Assembly (NCBI RefSeq): GCF_017356035.1
Contig: NZ_JAFIQX010000004.1
Coordinates: 496,001-560,000, forward strand
DNA from: Longitalea luteola
GTDB lineage: Bacteria > Bacteroidota > Bacteroidia > Chitinophagales > Chitinophagaceae
Length of the DNA: 64,000 nucleotides
Reading direction: 5' to 3'
Below the pieces are notes generated by a model, which was not told the origin of the DNA, ran no database searches, and saw only the letters and a program-made list of their open reading frames with translations. Positions 42,108 to 50,807 of the stretch are shown here, in pieces (position 1 is the stretch's first letter; each line of letters starts with the position of its first letter). A program made the translations under genes and the position numbers.

Positions 42108-42455
42108 ATGGAAACAAAACCATCTGAAATGACAACCTTAACCGCCGTATTGGAGAAGTTAAGAAAACAACATAACGATAATGAATTTACTCCCAAGAAT
42201 GATGGTTTCACCACGTCAAACGGGAAATTCTATAAACCCGAAGACCTGACCATCATTAAATCCTACCGCTTCGAAGGTGTTTCGGATCCGGGCGACTCTT
42301 CTGTCGTTTACCTTATAGAAGCGAATGACGGCACAATTGGTTACAGTATGGATGCTTATGGCGTTTATACGACCCATAATGAAGATGAGAATTATGACGA
42401 ACTGATCAAAAAAGTGCCGGTTCAGGAAAGAGAAGAACAGGCGATTTTCCATTAA
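42108..42455 (+). CDS. Small acidic conserved protein, 115 aa
   Basis: A 115-aa soluble acidic protein (METKPSEMTTLTAVLEKLRKQ...). Helical start, then a beta-rich part with YKPEDLTIIKSYRFEGVSDPGDSSVVYLIEANDGTIGYSMDAYGVY (in pieces). I recall similar small Bacteroidota proteins labelled phosphoribosylpyrophosphate synthetase in databases; the length and absence of PRPP motifs make that label implausible. Function unknown. ATG 42108 preferred over TTG 42102. Next gene 45 bases downstream, likely cotranscribed. Confidence 0.7.
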   Translation: METKPSEMTTLTAVLEKLRKQHNDNEFTPKNDGFTTSNGKFYKPEDLTIIKSYRFEGVSDPGDSSVVYLIEANDGTIGYSMDAYGVYTTHNEDENYDELIKKVPVQEREEQAIFH

Positions 42456-42500
42456 TTCAGTTTGAACCGTTCCACTTATTTTTCAATTAAATCGCAGGTT

Positions 42501-42761
42501 ATGGAAGAACTACAAACGAAAACAATGGATCTGTCAGTAAGTGGTAAAACCGTTTCCTGTCAGATCAAGGAAAGGGATTTTGGCGATATGATCGTATTCG
42601 ATGTATTCACAGAAGACAATTACCTTTTCACCCTTACCCAACAGGGCGATGTATTGTTCAACGAATACGAAATGGGGAATCAAAAAAACATTATGGATCC
42701 CCGTGAGTTGAATATGTTGATAGAAATGGTCAAAGAAAAAATAGAATCAGAACCGGAATAA
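42501..42761 (+). CDS. Small acidic hypothetical protein, 86 aa
   Basis: An 86-aa acidic protein (MEELQTKTMDLSVSGKTVSCQIKERD...). It alternates short strands (VSCQIKERDFGDMIVFDVFTEDNYLFTLTQQGDVLF in pieces) and ends in a helix (PRELNMLIEMVKEKIESEPE). I do not recognise it. It follows the 115-aa acidic protein by 45 bases, and both end in acidic residues. ATG 42501 chosen; the open frame begins at TTG 42462. No function proposed. Confidence 0.62.
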   Translation: MEELQTKTMDLSVSGKTVSCQIKERDFGDMIVFDVFTEDNYLFTLTQQGDVLFNEYEMGNQKNIMDPRELNMLIEMVKEKIESEPE

Positions 42762-42929
42762 CCCCTACCCCCCAACCCGTAGAAACCCATCTTTGCCAGT
42801 AATGGAATATGCAGAACCAGTTCTGCATAGCGGAAGTTTTCCTGACTTCTTAGAATCCTGTTAAAATATCTTAAATCAACTAACGGTTATAAAATGCATG
42901 TAACTTCATGCATCTAATTTTTTTTCTGC

Positions 42930-43892
42930 ATGGCAAGTTTATACTATCCCAAAGCCCTGATGATGCTGTTCTTCCTCACTGCCACTTTGTACGGGCAGGG
43001 GCAGGTAGAATATCCCTACCCCGTTAAAAAGTTTAATATTACCCTCGAAAATAAACCGGTTCAAATCGCTTATATGGATGTACAACCGGAATCAGCACCC
43101 GGAAAAACCGTATTGCTTTTTCATGGTAAGAATTTCAATGGCTATTACTGGAAAGACGTAATGTCCTTTTTAATAAAATCAGGTTTTCGGGTGATCGTTC
43201 CTGATCAGCCCGGCTGGGGCCGCTCAGATAAACCTGAACTGCATTACAGCTTTCACCTGTTATCCTATGCGATGAACGGATTGCTTGATTCCTTACAGGT
43301 AAAGAAAGTGTACCTCATTGGCCATTCCATGGGTGGTATGCTGGCAGCCCGCTTCGCCATGATGTACCCGGGTAAGGTAGAAAAGCTGGTGCTGGAGAAC
43401 CCGATCGGACTGGAAGATTACAAACGGTTTGTGCCTTATCAAACCATCGAACAATTGTATCAAAAAGAAGTCAGCGCCACGTATGAGTCCTATAAAAAAT
43501 ACCAGCAATCGTATTATCCGCAATGGAAACCGGAATACGAGCAATATGTACAGGCCCAGGCTGAAGCGCTGAAGAATCCGGAATTTCCCCGTATTGCCCG
43601 TATAAACGCGATTACCTATCAAATGATCTATGAACAGCCGGTGTGTTATGAATGGGAACGCATTGCCGCCCCCACCCTGCTTATCATTGGTACTGAAGAC
43701 CGCACCGTTGTAGGGAAAGCCCTGTTAAGCGATGAGGACAAAAATCGTTATGGACAATATCCTGCCCTGGCCAAGAAAACCCAGGAACAAATTCCCAATG
43801 CCCTGCTGTTCGAAATGCCAGGTATCGGCCATATACCGCATATCCAGGACCTGGGCCAGTTTAAGCAGGCATTGCTTACTTTTTTACAGTAA
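42930..43892 (+). CDS. Secreted alpha/beta-hydrolase
   Basis: A 320-aa alpha/beta-hydrolase fold enzyme with a signal peptide (1-~22, LTATLYGQG). The catalytic triad: Ser133 in GHSMGGML, Asp257 in GTEDRTV, His301 in GIGHIPH. The oxyanion strand is LLFHGKNFNGYYW; PDQPGWGRSDKP is the usual pre-helix loop. Likely an esterase or lactone/peptide hydrolase in the periplasm; substrate unknown. ATG 42930. Preceded by a dyad ATGCATG/CATGCAT (42894-42913) and a T-run just before the start, so it may have its own control. LigD follows by 56 bases. Confidence 0.9.
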   Translation: MASLYYPKALMMLFFLTATLYGQGQVEYPYPVKKFNITLENKPVQIAYMDVQPESAPGKTVLLFHGKNFNGYYWKDVMSFLIKSGFRVIVPDQPGWGRSDKPELHYSFHLLSYAMNGLLDSLQVKKVYLIGHSMGGMLAARFAMMYPGKVEKLVLENPIGLEDYKRFVPYQTIEQLYQKEVSATYESYKKYQQSYYPQWKPEYEQYVQAQAEALKNPEFPRIARINAITYQMIYEQPVCYEWERIAAPTLLIIGTEDRTVVGKALLSDEDKNRYGQYPALAKKTQEQIPNALLFEMPGIGHIPHIQDLGQFKQALLTFLQ

Positions 43893-43948
43893 CCATTGCC
43901 TTCTGCCCACTACCGGTTACATGGCACAACTTTTTTGACCGCTATCGT

Positions 43949-46780
43949 ATGAGTCTTACCACTTATAAAAAGAAGCGGTCGTTTAACAAAACGCCGGAGC
44001 CAGCAGGTAAAAAAACCGCCGCCAAAAAGAAAGCCGAAGCCGGCGCCCTGCATTTTGTTGTTCAAAAACACGCCGCTTCCCGGTTGCATTATGATTTCCG
44101 CCTGGAAATGGAAGGCGTGCTGAAATCATGGGCCGTTCCCAAAGGCCCTTCCATGAACCCCGAAGACAAGCGGCTGGCCATGATGGTGGAAGACCACCCA
44201 TACGATTACAAAGACTTTGAAGGCATAATTCCACCCGGTAACTATGGCGCCGGTACCGTCATCGTTTGGGATGAAGGCACCTATGAACCCATGGAATCTA
44301 TCGAGGATGGCAAAAAAGCGGAGAAACACCTGCTTGGTCAGTTACATAAAGGCGACCTCAAGATCAGGTTACACGGACAAAAACTGAAAGGCGATTTTGC
44401 CCTGGTACATATAAAAAACAGTGAAGACAATGCCTGGCTGCTGATCAAAAAACGCGACAAATACGCCAGTACTGCCGACGTTACCAAAAAGGCGAGATCG
44501 GTACAATCCGGCTTGAAACTGGAAGAGGTAGCTAAAGAAAGCACCAATGAATGGGTAAGCAACCGGAAAAGCAGCACTGCCCGGAAAAGCAGTGCGAAAA
44601 GAACATCCGCCCGCAAAACGGCTGGCCCGCAAAAAAAGCAGGCAGTTAAAAAAAAAGTCCCGGCGTCAGTCGAAAAGCTCATAGCAAAGGGTAAGAAACA
44701 ACCAATGCCGGCCGGTATCATTCCCATGCTGGCCACACTTACAGATGGCGCATTCGATGACAAAGACTGGGTATTTGAATTAAAATACGATGGTTATCGG
44801 GCAGTGTCCTATCTCAACGGGAGTGATATTACGCTCATGTCGCGCAAGAACCTGCCTTTCAATCACAAATTTCCAACAGTAGTTGAAGCCTTGCAGGAGC
44901 TGGGCCTGGAAGCCGTGCTCGATGGCGAGGTGGTTGCGCTTAATGAGGAAGGCAAAAGTGATTTTCAACTATTGCAGAACTGGCAAAACAGCGGCAAAGG
45001 CGAGTTGGCGTATTATGTGTTTGACCTGTTATGGCTAAACGGTTACAACCTGATGGATTTGTCACTGGCTGAACGCAAAACCATCTTAAAGGAAATATTG
45101 CCAGATCATCTTATGATCCGGTACAGCGATCATATAGAAGCAACCGGCATCGAGTTTTTTGACATGGCTACACAGCAGGGGCTCGAAGGCATTATTGCCA
45201 AAGAGATTGACAGTGCCTATACGCCCAAAGCACGAACCAAACAATGGTTAAAGATCAAAGCGAATCAAAGGCAGGAAGTTGTGATCGGCGGCTTTACCGA
45301 AACAAGAGGAAGCCGCAGCCACTTTGGCGCCCTGGTGCTAGGTGTGTACGAAAAAAATAAATTGATCTATGTAGGCCATACGGGCTCCGGGTTTACGGAA
45401 CAATCATTGGCAGAAATCTATGAAAAGCTTAAACCGCTGGTCATTTCCACGTCACCATTCGCACAAAAGCCTAAGACCAATATGCCCTGTACCTGGGTGA
45501 AACCCGAATTGGTTTGTGAAGTAAAGTTTTCAGAATGGACCAAAGACAATATTCTGCGCCAGCCGATTTTCATGGGATTACGGGAAGACAAGAACGCCAA
45601 AGACGTATTTAAAGAAAAAGCAGTGGATACTGGTAAAGCTGTTTCTGCAGCTGAAGCCGAAAGCACCACCCATAATAAAAAAACCAGATCCGGCAAAACG
45701 ATGCAAAAACGCCAAACGCCCAGCGCTGAAGGCGCAACCCAGAAAGCCAGAAGCGGAACGCAGCGGGCTGAACCCATTGCGACAGGCAAGCACGCCACGT
45801 CAAATACCCCGCGTAAAAAGCAACCTGTTTCCCAGGCACCTAAAGGATTTCTGAATGACGCCGAAAAAGAACAGGTGGTCATTATCAATAAAAAAGAGCT
45901 CACTTTTACCAATCTCGATAAAATATACTGGCCGGCCGACAAGATCACCAAGCGCGATTTGCTGAACTACTACGAGCAGATTGCACCTTTTATGCTGCCT
46001 TATATGAAAGACCGGCCGCAATCTATGAACCGGTTTCCCAATGGCATCAACAAACCCAGCTTCTATCAGAAGGATGTTACCGGCAAAGTGGCCGACTGGA
46101 TCGAAAAGCATGATTATGTGAGCGAATCGGATGGCGAGAAAAAACAATACCTGGTTTGTACTGATGAGGCATCCCTGTTATACATGGCCAATCTTGGTTG
46201 TATTGAAATGAATCCCTGGCACAGCACCACTAAAAAGCCTGATCATCCAACCTGGTGCGTCATCGACCTGGATCCCGGGGATATTTCCTTCAATAAAGTC
46301 ATTGAAGCTGCTCAGGTAATTAAAGAACTGGCAGATGACCTGAAAATAGACACATATTGTAAAACATCCGGTTCTACCGGGCTGCATATTTACATTCCGC
46401 TGGGCGCGGCTTATGATTACGATCAGTCGAGGCAGTTAGCAGAGCTGCTGGTATCGCTTGCGTATAATGAAATGCCCACTTTCACCAGCCTCGAGCGCAG
46501 TCCGGCCAAAAGAAAGGACAAAATATACCTGGATTATTTACAGAACAGGTCTATTCAAACGATCGCTGCTCCGTATTCGCTTCGGCCCAAACCAGGAGCC
46601 ACTGCTTCGGCGCCATTGCATTGGGATGAAGTAAAAAAGGGATTAAGCATCCAGGATTTTACTATTCGAAATATGTATAGCCGGGCCAGGGAAGTTGGAG
46701 ATATATTCAAACCCGTATTAGGAAAAGGGATCAACTTAAAGTCGGTACTGAAAAAGATCAGTGAAATGCCAGGCAATTAA
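43949..46780 (+). CDS. ligD: Multifunctional ATP-dependent DNA ligase LigD
   Basis: A 943-aa non-homologous end-joining enzyme that processes, fills and seals double-strand breaks with Ku. Domain order: 3'-phosphoesterase (~35-165, KHAASRLHYDFRLEM and the PPGNYGAGTV motif), Lys/Ser/Ala-rich linker (~205-250), ATP-dependent ligase (~255-545, nucleotidyl acceptor Lys279 in ELKYDGYR), a second linker (~555-635) rich in Lys/Thr/Gln, and the AEP-type polymerase (~640-935, catalytic Asp773 and Asp775 in VIDLDPGD; TSGSTGLHIYIP). This PE-LIG-POL order is one of the known arrangements. ATG 43949. Ku lies ~0.7 kb downstream on the other strand. Confidence 0.97.
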   Translation: MSLTTYKKKRSFNKTPEPAGKKTAAKKKAEAGALHFVVQKHAASRLHYDFRLEMEGVLKSWAVPKGPSMNPEDKRLAMMVEDHPYDYKDFEGIIPPGNYGAGTVIVWDEGTYEPMESIEDGKKAEKHLLGQLHKGDLKIRLHGQKLKGDFALVHIKNSEDNAWLLIKKRDKYASTADVTKKARSVQSGLKLEEVAKESTNEWVSNRKSSTARKSSAKRTSARKTAGPQKKQAVKKKVPASVEKLIAKGKKQPMPAGIIPMLATLTDGAFDDKDWVFELKYDGYRAVSYLNGSDITLMSRKNLPFNHKFPTVVEALQELGLEAVLDGEVVALNEEGKSDFQLLQNWQNSGKGELAYYVFDLLWLNGYNLMDLSLAERKTILKEILPDHLMIRYSDHIEATGIEFFDMATQQGLEGIIAKEIDSAYTPKARTKQWLKIKANQRQEVVIGGFTETRGSRSHFGALVLGVYEKNKLIYVGHTGSGFTEQSLAEIYEKLKPLVISTSPFAQKPKTNMPCTWVKPELVCEVKFSEWTKDNILRQPIFMGLREDKNAKDVFKEKAVDTGKAVSAAEAESTTHNKKTRSGKTMQKRQTPSAEGATQKARSGTQRAEPIATGKHATSNTPRKKQPVSQAPKGFLNDAEKEQVVIINKKELTFTNLDKIYWPADKITKRDLLNYYEQIAPFMLPYMKDRPQSMNRFPNGINKPSFYQKDVTGKVADWIEKHDYVSESDGEKKQYLVCTDEASLLYMANLGCIEMNPWHSTTKKPDHPTWCVIDLDPGDISFNKVIEAAQVIKELADDLKIDTYCKTSGSTGLHIYIPLGAAYDYDQSRQLAELLVSLAYNEMPTFTSLERSPAKRKDKIYLDYLQNRSIQTIAAPYSLRPKPGATASAPLHWDEVKKGLSIQDFTIRNMYSRAREVGDIFKPVLGKGINLKSVLKKISEMPGN

Positions 46781-46838
46781 TGTAATTACCCGCTCCTTAC
46801 AGTGTTATACTGAGGAATTTCCAGGGTATCGCATGCCT

Positions 46839-47333
46839 TTAAATTGTCTTTTTCATTTTCTGCGGCATCTTTTGCGGCTGGTTCAGAATGCCTTTAACAA
46901 CGCTGTGCGAATTTTGCAGTCCACGCAGCTGGTTCTCTAACAAATAATGCAGTTCACCGGCCGGTAACTGTTCAATCGCTTTGCTATAAATGACCTGTAT
47001 GGCCTGTTCTCCGGCTTCGCTGCTTTTCAGCATATCATAAATGTTGGGGCCAGAGAAGGACACCCCCATTTCTTTCCATAGGTTAAACAAATAACCAAAT
47101 GTAAGCTGCGGCATTGGTTTCTTTGAAACGGGAATATGACTTTGCAATTGCTCCAGGTGCTGACGGAGGGCAAAACTGTTTTGCCGGCTTTGATTGGCCA
47201 GTAAGGCGAAAGTGCCTCGCAATTCGAGGTTAAAAATGAAATTCAGAAAAGACGCTTCTTCATAAGCCTTAGCCCGTTCGCGATTAATTGCAGAAAGGTC
47301 ATTCAAGATCTCTGCTAATTGTTGATATTCCAC
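46839..47333 (-). CDS. Hypothetical all-helical protein (possibly ferritin-like PA2169 family)
   Basis: A 164-aa helical protein between ligD and ku. It resembles the four-helix-bundle PA2169/DUF2383 stress proteins in length and helix pattern (LNDLSAINRERAKAYEEAS, LRGTFALLANQSRQNSFALRQHLEQL, SSEAGEQAIQVIYSKAIEQLPAGELHYLLENQLRGLQNSHSVVKGIL in pieces), but I am not sure. Ends MPQKMKKTI. Translation appears to start at GTG 47333 (no ATG upstream in frame). Monocistronic or cotranscribed with ku (148 bases). No function proposed. Confidence 0.62.
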   Translation of the reverse strand: MEYQQLAEILNDLSAINRERAKAYEEASFLNFIFNLELRGTFALLANQSRQNSFALRQHLEQLQSHIPVSKKPMPQLTFGYLFNLWKEMGVSFSGPNIYDMLKSSEAGEQAIQVIYSKAIEQLPAGELHYLLENQLRGLQNSHSVVKGILNQPQKMPQKMKKTI

Positions 47334-47481
47334 AAGCGTGATGTTTTGAAGTGTTATTAAATTTGTTCCGTATCAGTAGAAGAAAAATTACAGTTCCGTC
47401 AGGGCGAACGATCACTGCTGTTTGTAAACACGCAAAGGATTACTACTAATTTAATGAAAATTTTCTTACCAACTTCTTACA

Positions 47482-48279
47482 TCACGAAGCTTTCCGGCGG
47501 CGGCCTCCGCCACCCCCTTTCTTTTCCTTGCCAAGACTTGCTTTCAGTTGTTCCATAAGGTCTTTTGACCGGGAATGCACCACCCGTAAAGTGGGTTTTT
47601 CAATTTTCTTGCCTTTTGCTTTATCCTTGATCAGCTGCATCAGATCCGCTGAGTATGTATCCTTAAAATGTGAGATGTCGAATTTGCCCGATAACTGGTT
47701 TATAAGGGCTATGGCCATTTTCAATTCCTGGGGATTGCTTTTGGTTGTTTTAACATCCAGTTCCGATGCATCCCGAATTTCTTCGCCAAAACGTATCTTA
47801 TTCAATACCAGTATATCATCATGCGGCTTGATCAGGGCAATACTTTCCTTGTTCCGCAACACATAAGTTCCCAGGCCCACCATACCGGTTTCCTCCAGGG
47901 CGTCACGCAACAGGTTATACGCTTTTACGCCGCTTTTATCAGGCGCCAGGTAATACGGGTTTTCATAATAAATGGTGTCTATTTCCTTTTCATCGACAAA
48001 CTCGGTTATATTGATGATCTTATTCTTTTCGGGCCTTACTTTTTGAAAATCTTCTTCTGTCAGCACCACATACTGGCCATCGAGGTTATACCCGCGCACA
48101 ATATTCTCCCAGGCTACCTGTTTACCTGTTTTTTCGTTCACGCGCTGGAACCGGATATTGGAATGATCTTTTTTATCCAGCATATCCAGATCAAGCTCAC
48201 TGCCTTGTACAGCGCTGTACAGTTTAACGGGAATATTGACTAACCCGAAACCGATCGCTCCGGTCCAAATGGCTCGCAT
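47482..48279 (-). CDS. ku: Non-homologous end-joining protein Ku
   Basis: A 265-aa bacterial Ku: it binds DNA ends as a dimeric ring and recruits LigD. N-terminal MRAIWTGAIGFGLVNIPVKLY-type start (cut 1-21), then SNIRFQRVNEKTGKQV, VLTEEDFQKVRPEKNKIINITEFV and HFKDTYSADLMQLIKDKAKGK (in pieces) are diagnostic. The C-terminal tail is Lys/Gly/Arg-rich (KKGGGGGRRRKAS), a DNA-binding extension. ATG 48279. Paired with ligD on the opposite strand; together they define a complete NHEJ system. Confidence 0.97.
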   Translation of the reverse strand: MRAIWTGAIGFGLVNIPVKLYSAVQGSELDLDMLDKKDHSNIRFQRVNEKTGKQVAWENIVRGYNLDGQYVVLTEEDFQKVRPEKNKIINITEFVDEKEIDTIYYENPYYLAPDKSGVKAYNLLRDALEETGMVGLGTYVLRNKESIALIKPHDDILVLNKIRFGEEIRDASELDVKTTKSNPQELKMAIALINQLSGKFDISHFKDTYSADLMQLIKDKAKGKKIEKPTLRVVHSRSKDLMEQLKASLGKEKKGGGGGRRRKAS

Positions 48280-48704
48280 AACTGATGATTTTTGTAATGT
48301 TAATGCTTAAACTTTTGTGCCAGTTGATTACCCCTTATAAACGCAGAAAAACCAGGTTGACCTGATGTACCCTTACCGTACTATTCATCTCTTTCCGTAA
48401 GGCCATTTTTGCCGGGAAAACGCTGCAAATGGGTATTTTTTTGCGCAGGGCTATTGCGAGCGCTGTTAAGTCTCGTTTGCCCGATAATTTGATATTCCCA
48501 ATTTGGCACTATTTGGCACCGGGTCCGTCAAAAACGATGATGCAGGCTACCGGCCGCCAATTGCGCCGCTGCCGTCTTGAATGCGTTAACAGCGGTTTAA
48601 AACGCCGGTAGAATAGGCGATAACGCGGAAAGGGCGCATTGCAGTTTATAGGCGGTACAGCCGGATGGTTTGAAGGAAGGCAGCATACCTGATGTACCAG
48701 ATTG
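48280..48704. other. Gene-free region between ku and the HTH regulator
   Basis: No coding frame is supported. The words CCTGATGTACC occur twice (~48361 and ~48689) and TTTGGCAC twice in tandem (~48504, ~48514). It should contain the ku promoter; I cannot place it. Confidence 0.4.
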
Positions 48705-48935
48705 TTAGTTCTCCCACCTGAACAGATCCTCAGCGGGTATATCCAGTGCTTTGGCCAGCTGCATAATGGTGAGTAAAGTTATATTGGTTTGGCCACGTTC
48801 AATTTTTCCGATATCGCTGAAATCGATCGAGCACTCATACGACAATGCACGAAGGCTTAAACCCTTGCGCTTTCTTATCTTCTTCAGATTATCGCCAAAC
48901 TTTTTTAAGATGTCCTGGTCGTCCCCTGCCTTCAT
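48705..48935 (-). CDS. XRE-family helix-turn-helix regulator
   Basis: A 76-aa single-domain HTH protein: DNLKKIRKRKGLSLRALSYECSIDFSDIGKIERGQTNITLLTIMQLAKALDIP is the canonical Cro/CI-type fold (~12-65). Such stand-alone regulators often control neighbouring genes, here possibly ku (inference). ATG 48935; the frame opens at GTG 48962 with a hydrophobic extension that looks artificial. The C-terminus AEDLFRWEN is a usual family end. Confidence 0.85.
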   Translation of the reverse strand: MKAGDDQDILKKFGDNLKKIRKRKGLSLRALSYECSIDFSDIGKIERGQTNITLLTIMQLAKALDIPAEDLFRWEN

Positions 48936-49102
48936 ATTGATGATTAACAGGAGTAAGATCACCGAAATTCATAAAAAAGATGTGGGACTTAAACCCCACA
49001 TTATTATTTTCCCTTATTTTTGCCGCCTGTTCTCAGCTATAGTCATTCCCACCCAACCAATACAACAGCCGCTCAAATTATCTTAACCAGTAAACCTTTT
49101 GT

Positions 49103-49645
49103 ATGCACCTACCGCACCCATGTAACGCTGGTGGTCATTGGCAGGAAGCAGAGCCGCTTGCCTTTGCGAGTGTTTATAAGCGTTTTTACAATCCGTTGGT
49201 TTATTTTGCCCGCAAACTGCTGATGGATGCCCTGGCCGCGGAAGATCTTGTTGCTGACATATTTTTGAAGTACTGGCAGAAGCAATACCAGTTCAATGCC
49301 CTGGATGCTGCAAAGGCATTTTTGTACATCAGCACAAAAAATGCCTGTATCAATCACAATCAAAAGACCCGCAGCCAGGCACGTGCCAAAGCCGGCTGGC
49401 GCATTCTTACTGATGAAGTCGATGAATCAGTTTTAAGCTCCATAACCCAATCAGAGATCTTATGCGATGTTTACAAAAGCGTGGAATCATTGCCGCTACA
49501 ATGTCGCAAAATAATCCTGTTAAGTTACATAGGCGGTTTCAGCAACAAACAAATAGCCCGGCACATGCAGTTGTCTGTTCACACCGTACGGAACCAGAAA
49601 GTGCGCGGCATTCAGCTGGTTCGGGGAAAGGTTCAAAGTTTATAG
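49103..49645 (+). CDS. ECF-type RNA polymerase sigma factor (orphan)
   Basis: A 180-aa sigma-70-family ECF factor. Region 2 is FASVYKRFYNPLVYFARKLLMDALAAEDLVADIFLKYWQ (in pieces ~20-58) and region 4 is SLPLQCRKIILLSYIGGFSNKQIARHMQLSVHTVRNQKVRG (in pieces ~128-170). In Bacteroidota such factors are normally followed by a FecR anti-sigma and a SusC/SusD pair; none is present here, so the partner is unknown. ATG 49103. The last residues VQSL and the TAG stop are encoded by a GTTCAAAGTT repeat word. Confidence 0.92.
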   Translation: MHLPHPCNAGGHWQEAEPLAFASVYKRFYNPLVYFARKLLMDALAAEDLVADIFLKYWQKQYQFNALDAAKAFLYISTKNACINHNQKTRSQARAKAGWRILTDEVDESVLSSITQSEILCDVYKSVESLPLQCRKIILLSYIGGFSNKQIARHMQLSVHTVRNQKVRGIQLVRGKVQSL

Positions 49646-49765
49646 TTTAAAGTTTACAGTTCAAAGACGTAAAGGCAGTGCACTTGTAACTTTGAACTTT
49701 GAACTGAGAACTTTGAACTTTGAACTGAGAACTTTGAACTTAAAACTGAGAACTTTGAACTTTAA
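49630..49765. repeat. GTTCAAAGTT / AACTTTGAACT foldback tract at the sigma factor 3' end
   Basis: The left part has GTTCAAAGTTTATAGTTTAAAG, the right part CTTTGAACTTTGAACTGAGAACTTTGAAC in several copies: complementary halves. It overlaps the sigma factor stop. The same vocabulary occurs at 10983-11073 and 51722-51780. Confidence 0.7.
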
Positions 49766-50172
49766 TTAGTTGACCGGAATTTTGACAGGCGAAATGACGT
49801 TTTTGCCAGCTCGCCGGACCATAAACCGGGTGCCAAAAACCGGTTTTAAAGGGTGGGTCCGAAAATTTAAATTTCATCAATTATTCCCCCGCCGCTAAAA
49901 AAGCTAAACAACGCAACAGCCTGATTTTCAATAGGCAATTTTAAACAAATTATAAATTCTACCGGGCAGGTGCCGGGCTCATGGCCGATGTGATTTTTTA
50001 TCCTAATTTTGATTTGTCAGCGTTCCGGGAAACTTTACTACACACCCCATATACTACATGGAACCAACACATTAAATTCTGTAGAACGAAACGCGACACT
50101 ACCCGTTAAATTCGGCTTGCAACCTGTTGATTCTTCTTTTTTGAAACATTTAAAAAGGTGGAGGATATTAGT
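49766..50172. other. Gene-free region with one promoter-like box
   Basis: No coding frame is convincing. TAATTTTG at 50004-50011 is an exact -7 match and could serve the 89-aa protein at 50173 with a ~155-base leader. GGAGG at 50160-50164 is a rare, good ribosome-binding sequence 8 bases before the ATG. Confidence 0.5.
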
Positions 50173-50442
50173 ATGTATTCGTATGCTTTATTAGAGCCCG
50201 GCTGTTATTATTTAATACAGGAAAAAGAAGACGATCCTGTAACGCTTATTAAAATAACGGTAGAAACCGACCAGTGCCTGTATGTCACTCAATATGAGGA
50301 TATGCCGGTTTTGGTGTGGAAAAAGAAAAACGATCCGATCTTCGACATTCTGGAACTGCTGAGCGATGATAAAGTGAAAGAATGGGAAGCCGTTTACAAT
50401 GACGGCCAGGATGCCTATTATGAGGAAGAAGATGATGAATAG
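50173..50442 (+). CDS. Small acidic hypothetical protein, 89 aa
   Basis: An 89-aa acidic protein (MYSYALLEPGCYYLIQEKEDDP...), beta-rich in the first half (VTLIKITVETDQCLYVTQYEDMPVLVWKKK in pieces), helical then strongly acidic at the end (YYEEEDDE). I do not recognise it. Start ATG 50173 is supported by GGAGG at ideal spacing, the clearest Shine-Dalgarno in the window. An upstream GTG at 50158 would overlap it. Similar in size and acidity to the small proteins at 42.1 and 42.5 kb but not obviously homologous. Confidence 0.65.
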   Translation: MYSYALLEPGCYYLIQEKEDDPVTLIKITVETDQCLYVTQYEDMPVLVWKKKNDPIFDILELLSDDKVKEWEAVYNDGQDAYYEEEDDE

Positions 50443-50807
50443 TTAGTTTGAACTATAAGTTGGAAGGTTTAAAGTTGTTGCCTCACTTTGAATATTATTA
50501 ATATTTAAAAAGGTCACACTTTAAACCTTTTGCTTTTTATAACATCCTGCAGCATCAACCTTAAACGGTATACGTTAAACCTTTTACATTGTGGCTTGTT
50601 TTTCGTAAGTTTGCTTTAGACCAGTTGCCAGGTTGTTTCCCTTTTTTAGGTACAACGGGTAAACTGACGGTAAGCGCCTGATATCACTCCATGCATTATT
50701 TTACCACGTTATCAGGTAAAATCTTTACCGGCTAAATTACGGATACCTTTAACACTTGCCATACGAAAAAAATGGTTGATCTTACGTTACTGTAAATCAA
50801 GTACGTT
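50443..50807. other. Gene-free region before the transglutaminase-like gene
   Basis: AT-rich. It includes a short TTTAAACC/GGTTTAAAG pair (50469 and ~50520). No recognisable element otherwise. Confidence 0.4.

Noticed and set aside
42894-42930. ATGCATG/CATGCAT dyad plus T-run as a terminator
   Set aside because: The stem is AT-rich and only 7 bp; it lies 17 bases before an ATG and could equally be a regulatory site. Mentioned with the hydrolase gene but not called separately.
48429-48611. 60-codon frame between ku and the HTH gene
   Set aside because: Basic, no domain, rare-looking composition and no conservation evidence; treated as non-coding.
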